This document shows, piece by piece, positions 51,421 to 63,435 of a DNA stretch of 64,000 bases. Source of the DNA: Lutraria lutraria (lineage: Eukaryota; Mollusca; Bivalvia; Venerida; Mactridae); contig OZ026851.1 in the NCBI GenBank assembly GCA_964023205.1, positions 12,317,637 through 12,381,636 on the forward strand, given 5' to 3'. Made by a program: the position numbers and the translations under genes. The notes under the pieces were generated by a model, which was not told where the DNA came from, did no database searches, and worked only from the letters and a program-made list of their open reading frames with translations. Position 1 is the first letter of the stretch, and each line of letters begins with the position of its first letter.

Positions 51421-52840
51421 TACATGTAATATAGCTCGACCAAGTTTTTCGAGCTGTGATACATATAGTACTTGAGCAATGTTATATTTATCTTATCAAT
51501 ATGTTTCAGACAGATTTGTTCCGAATAACCATATCCCTTATTTGACTTGGTGAATTATTTTGGATAATTTCGTCACGGCTGAAAAAAACATGGTCAATCT
51601 ATACATAAATGTTCATACATACAGTTTTCATTAGCTGCAATCAAGTCCAGACTGTACGTGTTGTACAATTCTTTAAGGTGTCCGACATGTTATCCGTAAT
51701 ACCGAATTACACCAACACTACTGTGACATAAAACACGAAGTAACTTATTGGTCCAAGAATTGAATATAAATACAAGTTTATTTGAAGTACTTGTGTTTTT
51801 TTTAGATTACTTGTGTTGCATGATATTAACATATCACGTAAATGAATGGTCAATTAGTTCTACACATATCATTAGTCGAGTGAAAGTCGTGACCCATGTA
51901 ATTCGTTTACATTCGAATGACGGTCATATCGCACTGTCCACATTGTCGTCACAGGTGGCTGTATATATAAGCTCAATGACGGGATTTTTTGTGTGTGGCC
52001 CGAACACTGATATTGTCGTGTGTTTAATAGGATTTACATAAAAAATATTAAATCTTAACTTACAGAAATCTTGAACGTGTGAATTAATAATTTCATATTA
52101 CTGAACACTTATACATTTAATAACCATATCAACATTTAGAGTATATATCTCATTTAAACGACCACGTGCTTTCTTTATTCCATCTACGCCTTACCTTCAT
52201 AGTGAAACCATATCTTATCATTAAGATCGTTTTTCTTGATACAAAGGTGGTCTAAATATCGATATTTATCTGTTGACTCCATCATAATGTTAACAAAATA
52301 ATGCGTTTCTATATGATATAGCTTTGTTTACTTTTAAAACAATACAATACATACAAAATATTGCTGTAGACTAAGTCTACAGAATCCGGTGCGTGTCATC
52401 AGACTTTCAAATACATACGTAGTCACCATTTATACGCGAAATTCAAAAGATAACGGAAAGGGATTTGTGTTTCGAAAATTTTACATCCGCAACACAACAC
52501 GACATTCAAAATATGATTATCGTATTTTCATACGGTCGCATCACTTGTGCAAATGCCAGACCCTATGTGTAATTTCGGATTGATGTGTTATATGTTATTA
52601 CCAGATGATTGTCGGGCGCTTTTCCTCGCCCAACTTTGAACCCGCGTTTGGTCTCAAATGAAATAAATTCTCTTTCACAATACAAATGTACTTCATTTCC
52701 CCTTCTCTTGGTTTTATAATTATTTATGATAAAAAGCATAAATCTGAAAAAGTAAAGCCTAAACTTTTCTTTAATTAAGGCTTGAACACTAATCGAATTC
52801 CGTAGGAACATAAACGGGTTTAATTAGGATAAGCATGCAA

Positions 52841-53036
52841 TTAATTTGACTTTGTTAAAGCCTGCACTTTAGGCAGTAAGTTGTTCCAAAATTCCACAGC
52901 TCTTGGTTCAAAGCGCTGTTTCACAGACGATGACGACATTTTGTCGTTGATTTCCAGGTAATTTTCACCATACCCGTCAAATTCTGGCCACGTGATATCG
53001 TAGAGAGGTTGAAGACTCCTAGGATGGTTTGGATTC
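52841..53036 (-). CDS. Carboxylesterase gene 2, exon 2
   Basis: A TTTTTAG acceptor, then a phase-2 join making Gly, then NPNHPRSLQP LYDITWPEFD ... QALTKSN, 64 residues and stop. The intron 53037-53479 contains a fragment of the 51.25-kb MITE family ('gtgtggccgttgttc' at 53396). Confidence 0.9.
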
Positions 53037-53479
53037 CTAAAAATGGATAGAAAAAGCAATACGTGTGACCGTCTATGACAATGTTCAAAACTTGGTGATT
53101 TTGAACTTGAGCAAATTGGGAGCTAGAAAAATCCATGGTCCTCATCGAGGACTGAACCAAGGACCCCTGTAGGCGGACACTCAACCACGTCGCTAAAGAG
53201 AGTTAACCCAACGGCAAGTCTGTTAGAAGTGGTCAATATTCCTACAGTTACTACAAAACGTTTTAACCATAATATTTGAATAGAGACCGTCTGTGTACAG
53301 TGGTAACTCATGCAATGAGTGACACAACAAACCTATTAAACCAGCCTAGATACACAATTATACATGTTCACTGTATTCCATTTCTTCCCTCCCTTGTGTG
53401 GCCGTTGTTCATTTTGTTCTTTTTCGAATGTTTCTGTGTTTTGAATGGGTTTGGGGTCAATGGAATTTACTATACTTAC

Positions 53480-55047
53480 CCAGATCTGGCGAAATTTGTC
53501 CACATGGTCATCATAGCTTTAGACAACTTGATATCTTCTGGTGTAAGGCTACTTGCAGGAATATTGTTGTCGAACAAGGTGATACGGAAACCAAAAACGA
53601 ACGAGACTTCATCTCCATGTGAGGCAATGTAGTCACCGGCTAAAGGTTTGGGCACGTCGACAAACATGACAGGAGAAGCATTGGAAAACTGGTAAACAAA
53701 TGTGTTTGATTGGTTATTGACATGAGCAGTCGCCGTCCTGATGCTCGGGGCATTCAATGCGTAGTCGGTATAAAATTTTGCGGCGCTTATCATTCGCAAA
53801 GTGATGTTCGTAGGATCAGCCCATGTCGTGTATTCACCTTCCGTGAGTTTTAATGCCAAAGGAGTCGGGGGTTCGCCTAACCAAGCTTCAAGTGATCTAG
53901 GAATGACAAAATCAAATAGGTGCTCACCAAAGGCATCATATTTTGATCCATTTCCCGTCGGAGGAAGGTAATGCAACATTGTCGAGAAATAAACTAGACC
54001 GTCGTAGTTATTGGCACCAATCATCAAGTCAAAGGAATGAAAACTGGGATACTTTTGCTGGAGATTAGCGTCTGCAAGTTCATTTAAAACAGTATTGGTT
54101 TTTGAAGGAACAAATTCCCCATCATAAACGGGAACCCAGCTATTATTGACGTCTTTGAAGTTAGCATTCGACAAAGCAGAGGAGATAACGTCGGCTTCCG
54201 TTTGTTGTTGCAGACACTCTACTAATTTCGAATGATTCGTTTCATTGCACCCAAGCATTCTTGCGAATTTCATAGACATTTGATAATTTGCGATGCCATC
54301 ACTTACTCCCCAAGCTGCTATGGTACCGCTTTCTGCTATCACTCTTTTAAACACACCCTCATTACCAGGATACAACATTTGATATACGACTGAACTTGAA
54401 CCAGCTGACTCACCAAATATTGTCATGTTTGTATAATCGCCACCGAAATTCCCGATATTTTCATAAACCCATCGAAAAGCAAGATGTTGATCCCAGAGTC
54501 CGTAATTACCTTTAGCGTTGTCGTCATGCGTACTAAAGAATCCTAGCGCTCCCAGTCGATAATTTAGTGTAACAAGAATGACGTCATTGAACGCACTTAT
54601 GATGTCACCAGGGTATGGATTTGAAGAGCCTTCGACAAATCCTCCCCCATGCACCCAAATCATGACAGGTTTAGATACCAAGTCCGTTGATACGGGAGTA
54701 AATATATTCAGGAATAAACAGTTCTCTGACATAGTTCCATCTGACATAGTCCAACTAGGCTGCGGACATTGGGAACCGTACTGCTGTGCCTTGAAAGGTG
54801 ACAACAAATTCTTCTTCATAACTGGTTTCTTGAATCGCAAGTTTCCAACAGGCGGCTCTGCATATGGTATCCCAAGGAATTTCCTTACTTGATATGTTTT
54901 GTTGTCAAAATCGACGTTATCGATAAATCCTATAACGTCACCATATTTAGTGTTCACTTTCTGAATTCCGTCCGGAATAAGAAAACTAGCTGATATTCTT
55001 AGATAAGCAAACACAAATACTCCTAACCCTAGAAATTTAGAAACCAT
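53480..55047 (-). CDS. Type-B carboxylesterase gene 2, exon 1
   Basis: 522 complete codons plus two bases. The signal peptide is about residues 1-21 (MVSKFLGLGVFVFAYLRISA). Motifs: oxyanion HGGGF 133-137, nucleophile Ser214 in FGESAGSSS, acid Asp349 in GANNYDG, His477 in SHGDEVSFVFG, with conserved Cys94 and Cys110 as in the cholinesterase fold, and several N-glycosylation sequons. The family hydrolyses carboxylic esters by a Ser-acid-His triad; this is likely a secreted enzyme. The donor GTAAGT follows 53480, phase 2. With exon 2 the protein is 587 residues, normal for the family. It sits tail to tail with gene 1 and in tandem with gene 3. Confidence 0.93.
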
Positions 55048-55229
55048 TTTTTTAGTAAGTAATTTTGAAATACGGTTTGTAACTTAAAATGAGTGTCAAT
55101 GGAATTAATAGCAAAACTCTGTGCTTAGCTTTTCCTGACCTCTTCAGTGTTCAAAATAAAAACAATCATGATCACACAATCCAGTCATGCTATATTATGT
55201 ACGAAGAGTTGACATAATTAAATGATGTT

Positions 55230-55335
55230 TAGATAAAATTGTCCGTACCTGAATATCTTAGAAGATAAGAAATGTGCGGATTGCTAGATTATACATGTAT
55301 CTTCCTTGGTCCTAGTAAAATTGTATGATATGAAG
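55230..55335 (-). promoter_or_regulatory. Conserved upstream block of esterase gene 2 with GATA motifs
   Basis: 'agataaaattg' and 'agaagataagaaatgtgcgg' recur upstream of gene 3 (62300-62365) at a similar distance (about 190-280 bp) from the ATG. They contain two AGATAA words. Conservation may only reflect recent duplication. Confidence 0.35.
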
Positions 55336-55506
55336 TCCAACACTTTCAAAGTATTAACTTCTTATCGCGTTTGTTGACACTGGTTAAATTGAACTTAAAA
55401 AATTACAATGCATTTTATACTTCAAACAACCCAGCAATTTATGAACATAAATCAATGAGGGAGTATTTATAGAAAAAATGTATATTCATTGAGGCTTGGT
55501 CGTTTG

Positions 55507-55750
55507 CAGTAGTACTTAAATGCTATGTCCAAATAATGATTGAATTTATTTTATGTACATATACATCCTAAATTGGCACATAGAAAATTGGTCTGTGTAA
55601 CCCATGACAACTTAATAAATATTTCTGTGTCTCGCTGTACAGATAACGGATGGGTAATGTATTCACATTGTGCCATTACTTTGGTACTGCAAAGTGGTTT
55701 GATGGCCTATCCTCCTCTTTGGAACACAGTCCATTGGTTTAGCTACAACG
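55507..55750. repeat. Duplicated upstream block A (copy at 62545-62790)
   Basis: Shared words include 'atgtccaaataa', 'aaattggcaca' and 'gataacggatgg', in the same order. A weak open frame here is not conserved in the copy. Confidence 0.75.
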
Positions 55751-56481
55751 TGCCTACACTTTTCCTAACAAAAAATAATTCTGTAAAAACGCAATAAAAA
55801 TGGATGGTTAGAGGCTAGTAGAACTGCAAGAACTTCACATATAATTATTTTAGGCTACAGCACACCCGGAAAATGCTGCAGAATAGTAAATGAAAAGAAA
55901 AAAAATATGAAAAGAACAACTTTCAATCAAATGCTTACATATTGTTCAAATTCTGAATATCGATATTTTTTGTGTAGTTTGTGTAGCCTATTTAAAGATA
56001 ACTCTATGTAGATGTGGAATTAATATCATCATCAGACTAGGAATTTAAGAAATACTGAAGAAATTATTTTCAGATTACGGAGAATTTTGCATCAAATTAC
56101 CTTACCACTATGTTCAAATTATCTCCCTTATTAAAAAAACACAAAATGTGATTCTGATTGTATTTTCCTGTTGTTGTTTTTCTGCCCTAAATGATTAATT
56201 AAACGTCCTTACTTACATCCCTATCTAAAAGTAAAATATTCATTTACCTGATTATAATCACAAAAACGATTTTATGTAAAGATGTGTCTGAGGACCGTGG
56301 GAAAATTTATTTTGGATTCAAAAGTCAGTTTGAGTTGTTTCCTTTAGATATTAAGGTAATAGGAACAACATTGGCCTTTGAATACAGATCTTACTGAACG
56401 TTTGTAACACCGAATTATACTGTAGAATTCGTCTCCTGTAGTCTACGGTGAAAAAATGCCCCGGACCCCCTTAGATAGATG

Positions 56482-58824
56482 CACTGGGGGCCAACGACGT
56501 ATCACGAGAGGCGGTTCGCATCGAAAACATGTGTATGTTGTGCAACGACAAACGACACATGTTATGTACACATAACGTGGTTGAAAAGCTAAGGACGACA
56601 TTTCTCGTAGTTAGTGACATTGTATTTTGCTGGAATATCATATTCCAAGCACGAAACATGGTGAGTAGAAACGTTTAATACTATGAAACAGTTGTATGCA
56701 GTTAATTGAGTACCAATTACGTATGAATTAAGCTCAAAAGTTAGGGATGTTCGTAGACAGTCTTGTTTTGGTAGATTTTTCATTAAAATATTTTTCGTGA
56801 GTATCATTTCTTATACTTACTGGGTAAGGTTTACTTATTCAATCTTTTTGTCTTCATTAGAAATGTTCTGTAGGTGTAATAAGCACATATGAACGGGTTT
56901 TTTTGCATACTACGACTGTGTTTGTTTCTCACAGAGTGTGTGTATGGTGCTAAACGAAGGCCACTCTTCATGTGTACGTTGCTCACTGAAGTCAAAATCA
57001 ATTTCAGGATACAGACCACGCGGTGTGTATGTACTGCCGGTCACCATTTTCCAGCATTTTAGAAGCGCAATGACACTGTGCAAACTCCAGCATATAGAGC
57101 GTTACGTTCATGAGGGAAGCAGATGATAGAGGTACAACTAAATATCACAATGCAACTTAAAATGAAGGACCATTACGTTATCTACAACATCGACGACATG
57201 ACAACGATCACGGAAACTGGAAAAATTAATACCTACAAATAATGTAACAAGTGACAGACCAATATGGAAATTTCTTAAAGTGAACAAACCGACTAAGTCT
57301 GTCCATTGCCAATTGATCCTGAAACAAGCGGAATCCGGGATGTACAGAAGTTTCTCAACCAGATGGTGCTGAACTGACGGAACAATTGGACACAACTATA
57401 CTATGCTCAGACGCAGAGGACTTCGAAAAAGTAGATCTAACGTTACCGATGAAACAATAAAAGAGACCGTAGTACAATTCCAAAAGCTTCTTCAATCCAT
57501 CACTTCTACTTTAATTATACCCCATCACACTAGGGCAACGATTGCACTACACCCACCGCGTCCTGACAGGACGTTAGCAAATGAATGCATTTTGTTATTG
57601 TACCACCTGACAACAAGCCATTTTGGATGCTGAAATTGCCGTTTTCTAAATAAGAAATAGAAGAAAAAGAAACATGAAGCAACTTAGATTATGTTGCGTT
57701 AGTGCATGACTATAAGCAGAAAGAAGACTTCTGTTTGGCCATCATGACCAGTTAATATAAATGGACACATGGTACAGTATGCATACGGAGCTAGTGAATG
57801 CAATGAGGACGTTATTGGGACCTAGGGAGAGCGCAGTTCAGTCTGCATATACGTAGTGAGCACATAATTTGGGCGTAGTATTAACGCAATAGACCTGGTG
57901 ACAACGGGAAGCTGCACGTGTAATGAACTTACTGGCAACGTGATAGACGCAGTGAGAACCTGGCAAAGACGTTGTGCGGACGTGCTCTGATGTGATGGGG
58001 GCATTATAACTGACCGTAGACGTCTTCCAGACTGGGTCACCTTTTTCAAATGGTGGATATTGGCGAATTCGGTGCAAATCACGCTTGGATTGACGAGCAC
58101 GGTGCAACATTGCTATAGATACTAATGAATGGGGCAATGGTGTTAACGAATCGAAGAAATGCAATCAAACTTTTTAGATAACAGCAGATTTCTAAATTGT
58201 TCAATCTCGTAAATTATATAAGTATGTGCCTAAATCTATTATAATACAGTTATTAAATGATAAGACCATCTAACAATTTTAACTGTTCTCTTTAAACCAT
58301 CACACATAATTAAATAGATATCTGTCAACTGCAAAATATTAATTGATATACACATTTGACTTCAGTTGACACCATACACACTTGTCTAGTGCGAAAGGCC
58401 TTGTTATATTAACGTGTATACATTCTATTGAATCTGATAAGCGGTGGGGAGATGCTAAGTTATGTTCACAGACATGATGTCTGTATCATGAGTGCTAAAT
58501 ATTTTACAAATGGGTTTCATGTCACAATAATTTTGAGGAAAACTGTTTTTTACACAGAATAACGGACTAATCTGGCATAATTCGATGAATGACAACGCAA
58601 TCATTGTACAGAAAACGCATTTTACAACGGCAAATACAAACTTAATAAAAACAACTTACAAGACAATCCAAAAACTAACATTTCGTCCTCCCTGCAGGTC
58701 AAACATTTCAAAATGGCATGTGGAGGTCAGAAAACCAGAGACTGTTTACATAAAATTTCGTTGCATAACATACACATGTTTTCGATGCGAACCGCCCCTC
58801 GTGATACGTCGTTGGCCCCCAATG
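56482..58824. mobile_element. 2.34-kb TIR element in the 2-3 spacer
   Basis: The left end CACTGGGGGCCAACGACG and the right end, read inverted, CATTGGGGGCCAACGACG stay complementary for about 67 bp with about three mismatches. No clear target-site duplication is seen. The interior has only short frames and a degenerate integrase-like stretch. It belongs to the block absent from the paralogous gene 3-4 spacer. Confidence 0.75.
57838..58164 (-). pseudogene. Possible retroelement integrase C-terminal fragment
   Basis: A 108-codon minus frame contains ARQSKRDLHRIRQYPPF followed by EKGDPVWK. This resembles the RQKxYYDxxxxxxxFxxGDxVW segment at the end of Gypsy-type integrases. The following residues do not keep the family pattern, so if real it is a decayed relic inside the TIR element. 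Confidence 0.3.
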
Positions 58825-58847
58825 GGGCAAGCTACGCTATACAATGA

Positions 58848-59050
58848 CAATCGGTAAGGTCACTGAGCTTTGTATTAAATATAATGACATCGCTTTCTAG
58901 ACGTAGACAGTGTATTTTTACCAAAAACCAATTAGGCATCATGAAGGGTACTCATGACAAGAATTAAAAAAATATGATAAAAACTGGCCATTAACATTTC
59001 TGAACTTACAGAACGGAAGTTGGCTGAACATAGCAATCCGAATTTTTTGG
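58848..59050. repeat. Duplicated spacer block B (copy at 62805-63015)
   Basis: Shared words in order: 'ggtcactgagctt', 'gacagtgtattt', 'atgaagggta', 'tcatgacaagaat' and 'aacatttctgaac'. Confidence 0.8.
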
Positions 59051-59724
59051 AACTCTTTGCTTCCTGCTACGTACGATTTCTCTCATTGCAAGTCGATGTT
59101 TAAGGTAACTCGTCATAGCACTAGTTTGTAACAAAATGGCCGTCTGACATTTAAGCTATGCATTCTATGTCTATTTCCAATTCTAAACACAGTCCTCAAC
59201 TTTCACATTGTAAAACATTCCTCTACACATGTGTTTACACTATGTACTGTACTGTGAGTAGCCTAAACAAACATGGAAGAAAGTTCACTGTGTGAAAATT
59301 AAAAATAAACGTGGAAAAACTTTTAAAAATGAAAAATTATAATATGGAAAACATAAATGACATATGGAAGTTATTGTTGGACATTGCGTAGTTTTGATAT
59401 ATGATACATCATTTTGGCCACTGGAATGAGCACAAGTTCAGGTGAGAATTATAGATGCTTATTAATCATCAAATATTATTTTACTGGTGCAGAAATGTAC
59501 ATTTAAACATTAGCTATTGTTAAAAACTGATTTCAGTTATAAACTTTCAGTGATTAATATTGCACTTTTTAGGATACATAGCAATAATAACAGGCGGTCA
59601 TTTCGTCATAAGTTTGAATTACCTTAAATCGATGTTGATATCTAGTATCAATATCTTTTTCATTTGTGTTATTGAATTCTGGCCACGTTATGTACAGAAA
59701 TCTAGTACTGTATTGCTAGATAAT

Positions 59725-59795
59725 TGGAGTCTAGTACTGGGTCTTCCAAGGAACTATAAGTAAACTGTCCGCGTCATATAAAACTCAAATAAACT
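59725..59795 (+). repeat. SINE family 1 3' fragment
   Basis: 'gagtctagtactgggtcttcc' and 'ctgtccgcgtcatat' match the SINE body in plus orientation. A shorter relative sits at the equivalent place in the 3-4 spacer (63010-63085). Confidence 0.55.
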
Positions 59796-59886
59796 AGATG
59801 ATTGGTCTCTATATCGAGTTTTAAACGTAAAAACATTTAGGTCATCACAGTTTGGAACAATACGATATGTTACTATTTGATATAGC

Positions 59887-59892
59887 TTTATT
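59887..59892 (-). other. Candidate polyadenylation signal of esterase gene 3
   Basis: AATAAA on minus, 62 bp past the stop. The equivalent site after gene 4 (63173-63178) reads ATTAAA. Confidence 0.45.
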
Positions 59893-59953
59893 GGCATAAG
59901 CACGGAGTTAGTATGCTCGTTGAATTTAGTATTAACCTTGTACAATTTTGTAA

Positions 59954-60149
59954 CTAATTTGACTTTGTTAACGCTTGTACTTTTGGCAGTAAGTTGTTCC
60001 AAAATTCTACGGCTCTTGGTTCAAGACGTTGCTTCACAGACGATGACGACATTTTGTCATTGATTTCCAGATAATTTTCATCCAACCCGTCAAATTCGGG
60101 CCACGTGATATCGTAGAGAGGTTGAAGACTCCTAGGATGGTTTGGGTTC
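59954..60149 (-). CDS. Carboxylesterase gene 3, exon 2
   Basis: The frame starts only after the TTTTTAG acceptor, so it lacks its own ATG. The join gives Gly, then NPNHPRSLQP LYDITWPEFD GLDENYLEIN ... QALTKSN and TAG, 64 residues. It differs from gene 2 exon 2 at GLDE for GYGE and one Leu for Phe. The intron 60150-60605 is paralogous to the gene 2 intron. Confidence 0.9.
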
Positions 60150-60605
60150 CTAAAAATGGATAGACAAAAGCAGTATGTGTGACCGTGTATGACAATGTTT
60201 AAAACTTGGTGACTTTAAACTTAAGCAAATTGGGAAAATTCCATGGTCCTCATCAGGAAATGAACAAAGGACCCCTGAAGGCGGACATCATCCACGTCGC
60301 TAAAGAGAGTTCACACAACGGCAAGTCTGTTGGAAGTGGTTAATATTTAATATTCATGCAATTATTACAATACGTTTATTACAATAACATTTGAATAGAG
60401 ACCATCTGTGTACAGTGGTAACTCTTTACCATGCAATGAGTGATACTACAAACTTAGCTATTGAACCAGCCTAAATATACGATTATACATGTTCATTCCA
60501 TTCCTTTTATTCTCTCCCTTGTGTGGCCGTTGTTTATTTGTTCTCCTTTTTGAATGTTTCTGTGTTTTGAATGGGTTTTGGGTCAATGGAATTTACTATA
60601 CTTAC

Positions 60606-62173
60606 CCAGATCTGGCGAAATTTGTCCACATGGTCATCATAGCTTTAGACAACTTGATATCTTCTGGTGTAAGGCTACTTGCAGGAATATTGTGGTCGAA
60701 CAAGGTGATACGGAAACCAAAAACGAACGAGACTTCATCTCCATGTGAGGCAACGTAGTCACCGGCTATAGGTTTGGGCACGTCGACAAATATGACAGGA
60801 GAAGCATTCGAAAACTGGTACACAAATGTGTTTGATTGGTTATTGACATGAGCTGTTGCCGTCCTGATGCTCGGGGCATTCAATGCGTAGTCGGTATACA
60901 ATTTTGCGGCGCTGATCATTCGCAAAGTGATGTTCGTAGGATCAGCCCATGTCGTGTATTCATCTTCAGTGAGTTTCAGTGCTAATGGAGTCGGGCTTTC
61001 GCCTAACCAAGCTTCAAGTGATCTAGGAATGACAAAATCAAATAGGTGCTCACCAAAGGCATCATATTTTGATCCAGTTCCCGTCGGAGGAAGGTAATGC
61101 AACATTGTCGGGAAATAAACTAGACCGTCGTAGTTATTGGCACCAATCATCAAGTCAAAGGAATGAAAACTGGGATATTTTTGCTGGAGATTAGCGTCGG
61201 CAAGTTCATTTAAAACAGTATTGGTTTTTGAAGGAACAAATTCTCCATCATAAACGGGAACCCAGCTGTTATTGACGTCTTTGAAGTTAAAATTCGACAA
61301 AGCAGAGGAGATAACATCGGCTTCCGTTTGTTGTTGCAGACACTCTACTAATTTCGAATGATTTGTTTCATTGCACCCAAGCATTCTTGCGAATTTCATA
61401 GACATTTGATAATTTGCGATACCATCACTTACTCCCCATGCTGCTATGGTACCACTTTCAGCTATCACTCTTTTAAACACACCCTCATTACCAGGATACA
61501 ACATTTGATATACGACTGAACTTGAACCAGCTGACTCACCAAATATTGTCATGTTTGTATTATCGCCACCGAAATTCCCGATATTTTCATAAACCCAACG
61601 AAATGCAAGATGTTGATCCCAGAGTCCGTAATTACCTTTAGCGTTGTCGTCATGCGTACTAAAGAATCCTAGCGCTCCCAGTCGATAATTTAGTGTAACA
61701 AGAATGACGTCATTGAACGCACTTATGATGTCACCAGGGTATGAATCCGAAGAACCTGTGACAAAAGCTCCCCCATGCACCCAAATCATGACAGGTTTAG
61801 ACACCAAGTCCGTTGACACGGGAGTAAATATATTAAGGAATAAACAGTTCTCTGACGTAGTTCCATCAAACGTGAGCCGACGAGGCTGCGGACATTGGGA
61901 ACCGTACTGCTGTGCCTTGAAAGGTGACAGCAAACTCTTCTTCATAACTGGTTTCTTGAATCGCAAGGTTCCGACAGGCGGCTCTGCATATGGTATCCCA
62001 AGGAATTTCCTTACTTGATATGTTTGGTTGTCAAAATCGACGTTATCAATAAATCCTATAATGTCACCATATTTAGTGTTCACTTCCTGAATTCCGTCCG
62101 GAATAAGAAAACTAGCTGATATTCTTAGACAAACAAACACAAATATTCCTAACCCTAGTAATTTAGAAACCAT
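60606..62173 (-). CDS. Type-B carboxylesterase gene 3, exon 1
   Basis: Same length and start as gene 2 (MVSKLLGLGIFVFVCLRISA signal peptide). Triad Ser214, Asp349, His477 and phase-2 donor GTAAGT are as in gene 2. Only about 30 of 523 residues differ from gene 2, and several lie together at 98-106 and 136-144, by the Cys94-Cys110 loop and the oxyanion motif, here HGGAF rather than HGGGF (tolerated elsewhere in the family). Splicing gives 587 residues. The period from gene 2 is 7126 bp, inflated by the insertion in the spacer. Confidence 0.93.
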
Positions 62174-63239
62174 TTTGTTGAGTAAGTAAATTTGAAATAC
62201 TGTTTGTGACCATGTATGTCAATGAAAATAATAGTAAAACCCTGTGCTTAGTTTTCTTGTTATATAATTATGTACAAAAAGTTGAGATAATTAATGTTTA
62301 CCATAGATAAAATTGTTCGTACATGAATATTTGAGAAGATAAGAAATGTGCGGATTGCTATCTTCCTTTGACCTAGTAAAATTGAATGATTATAAAGTCC
62401 ATTTCTGTCGAAGTACTAGTTCTTTCGCGATTTTTTGGAACTGGTTAATTTCAAATAAAAATAATATTTTACAATACATTTCATACTTTAAACGACGCGG
62501 CGATTTATTAAAATAAACCCATCATAAGGGAACGTTCGTGTTAAAATGTGTATTCATTTAGTATCAATATTATGTCCAAATAACGATTGAAATACATGTT
62601 TTCTAAATTGGCACAGAGAAAGTTGGTCTTCAACCCACGACAACTTATTAAACATTTCTGCATCTTGCAGTACTGATAACGGATGGACAATGGATTCATA
62701 TTGTGTCATACATTGGTACCTTAGTGCAAATTGTTTTGACGGCATCCTCCTCGTTGAACACAGCCAACTGGCTTGGTAACTTATAAATAAGTAATGGAGG
62801 CTATACAATGATAATCGGTATGGTCACTGAGCTTCGTATGATACTGTAGTGTCATCGCTTTGTAGACGTTGACAGTGTATTTGTACTACCAATATCAATT
62901 AGGCACGATGAAGGGTAGTCATGACAAGAATAAATAAACATAATCAAAACTGTTCATTAACATTTCTGAACGAACTTCAAACGGAATTTGGCTGAATATA
63001 GCAATCCGAATGGTTAAGTGAACTGTCCGCGTCATATGCCTCTGACTGTTGAAAAGGGGCGTAAAACTCAAATAAACCAGATGACTGATCTCTTTGTCGT
63101 GGTTTTACTGTAATATATTCAGGCCATCACAATGTGAAACAATAAAATAATTATGTCACTATTTGATATTGCTTTAATAGCATTATAAGCACTGGGTTAG
63201 TATGCACGTTTAATTTAGTAAGCTTGTACAGTTTTGTAA
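62174..63239. other. Spacer between esterase genes 3 and 4
   Basis: 1.07 kb containing the upstream block with GATA words (62300-62365), blocks A and B back to back, and a SINE 3' fragment. It is the compact form of the 2-3 spacer. Confidence 0.75.
63010..63085 (+). repeat. SINE family 1 3' fragment
   Basis: 'gtccgcgtcatatgcctctg' and 'actgttgaaaaggg' match the inverted SINE body at 8890 and 15480. It occupies the same place as 59725-59795 in the sister spacer. Confidence 0.55.
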
Positions 63240-63435
63240 CTAATTCGACTTTGTTAACGCTTGTACTTTTGGCAGTAAGTTGTTCCAAAATTCTACGGCT
63301 CTTGGTTCAAGACGTTGCTTCACAGACGATGACGACATCTTGTCGTTGATTTCCAGATAATTTTCACCATATCCGTCAAACTCGGGCCACGTGATATCAT
63401 AGAGAGACTGAAGACTCCTAGGATAGTTTGGATTC
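63240..63435 (-). CDS. Carboxylesterase gene 4, exon 2
   Basis: A TTTTTTGCAG acceptor, a phase-2 join, then NPNYPRSLQS LYDITWPEFD ... QALTKSN and TAG, 64 residues, almost identical to genes 2 and 3. The intron (63436-63957) differs more, with a TC-rich run at 63588-63600. Confidence 0.9.

Larger units (their letters stand above)
49154..52840. other. Spacer between convergent esterase genes 1 and 2
   Basis: 3.7 kb containing a tRNA-like SINE (50090-50345) and two MITEs (50921-51109, 51246-51420). I see no supported gene; the short frames at 51.7-52.8 kb show no domain. Confidence 0.5.
55048..59953. other. Spacer between esterase genes 2 and 3
   Basis: 4.9 kb. 55507-55750 and 58848-59050 match the gene 3-4 spacer, where they are adjacent. 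Between them lies 3.1 kb including the TIR element 56482-58824. 59051-59724 has no counterpart in the 3-4 spacer and shows no recognisable feature. A SINE fragment follows. Confidence 0.7.

Noticed and set aside
53276..54892. Plus-strand open frames across esterases 2 and 3
   Set aside because: They are antisense shadows, repeated at the same places in both paralogs because the coding strand is conserved.
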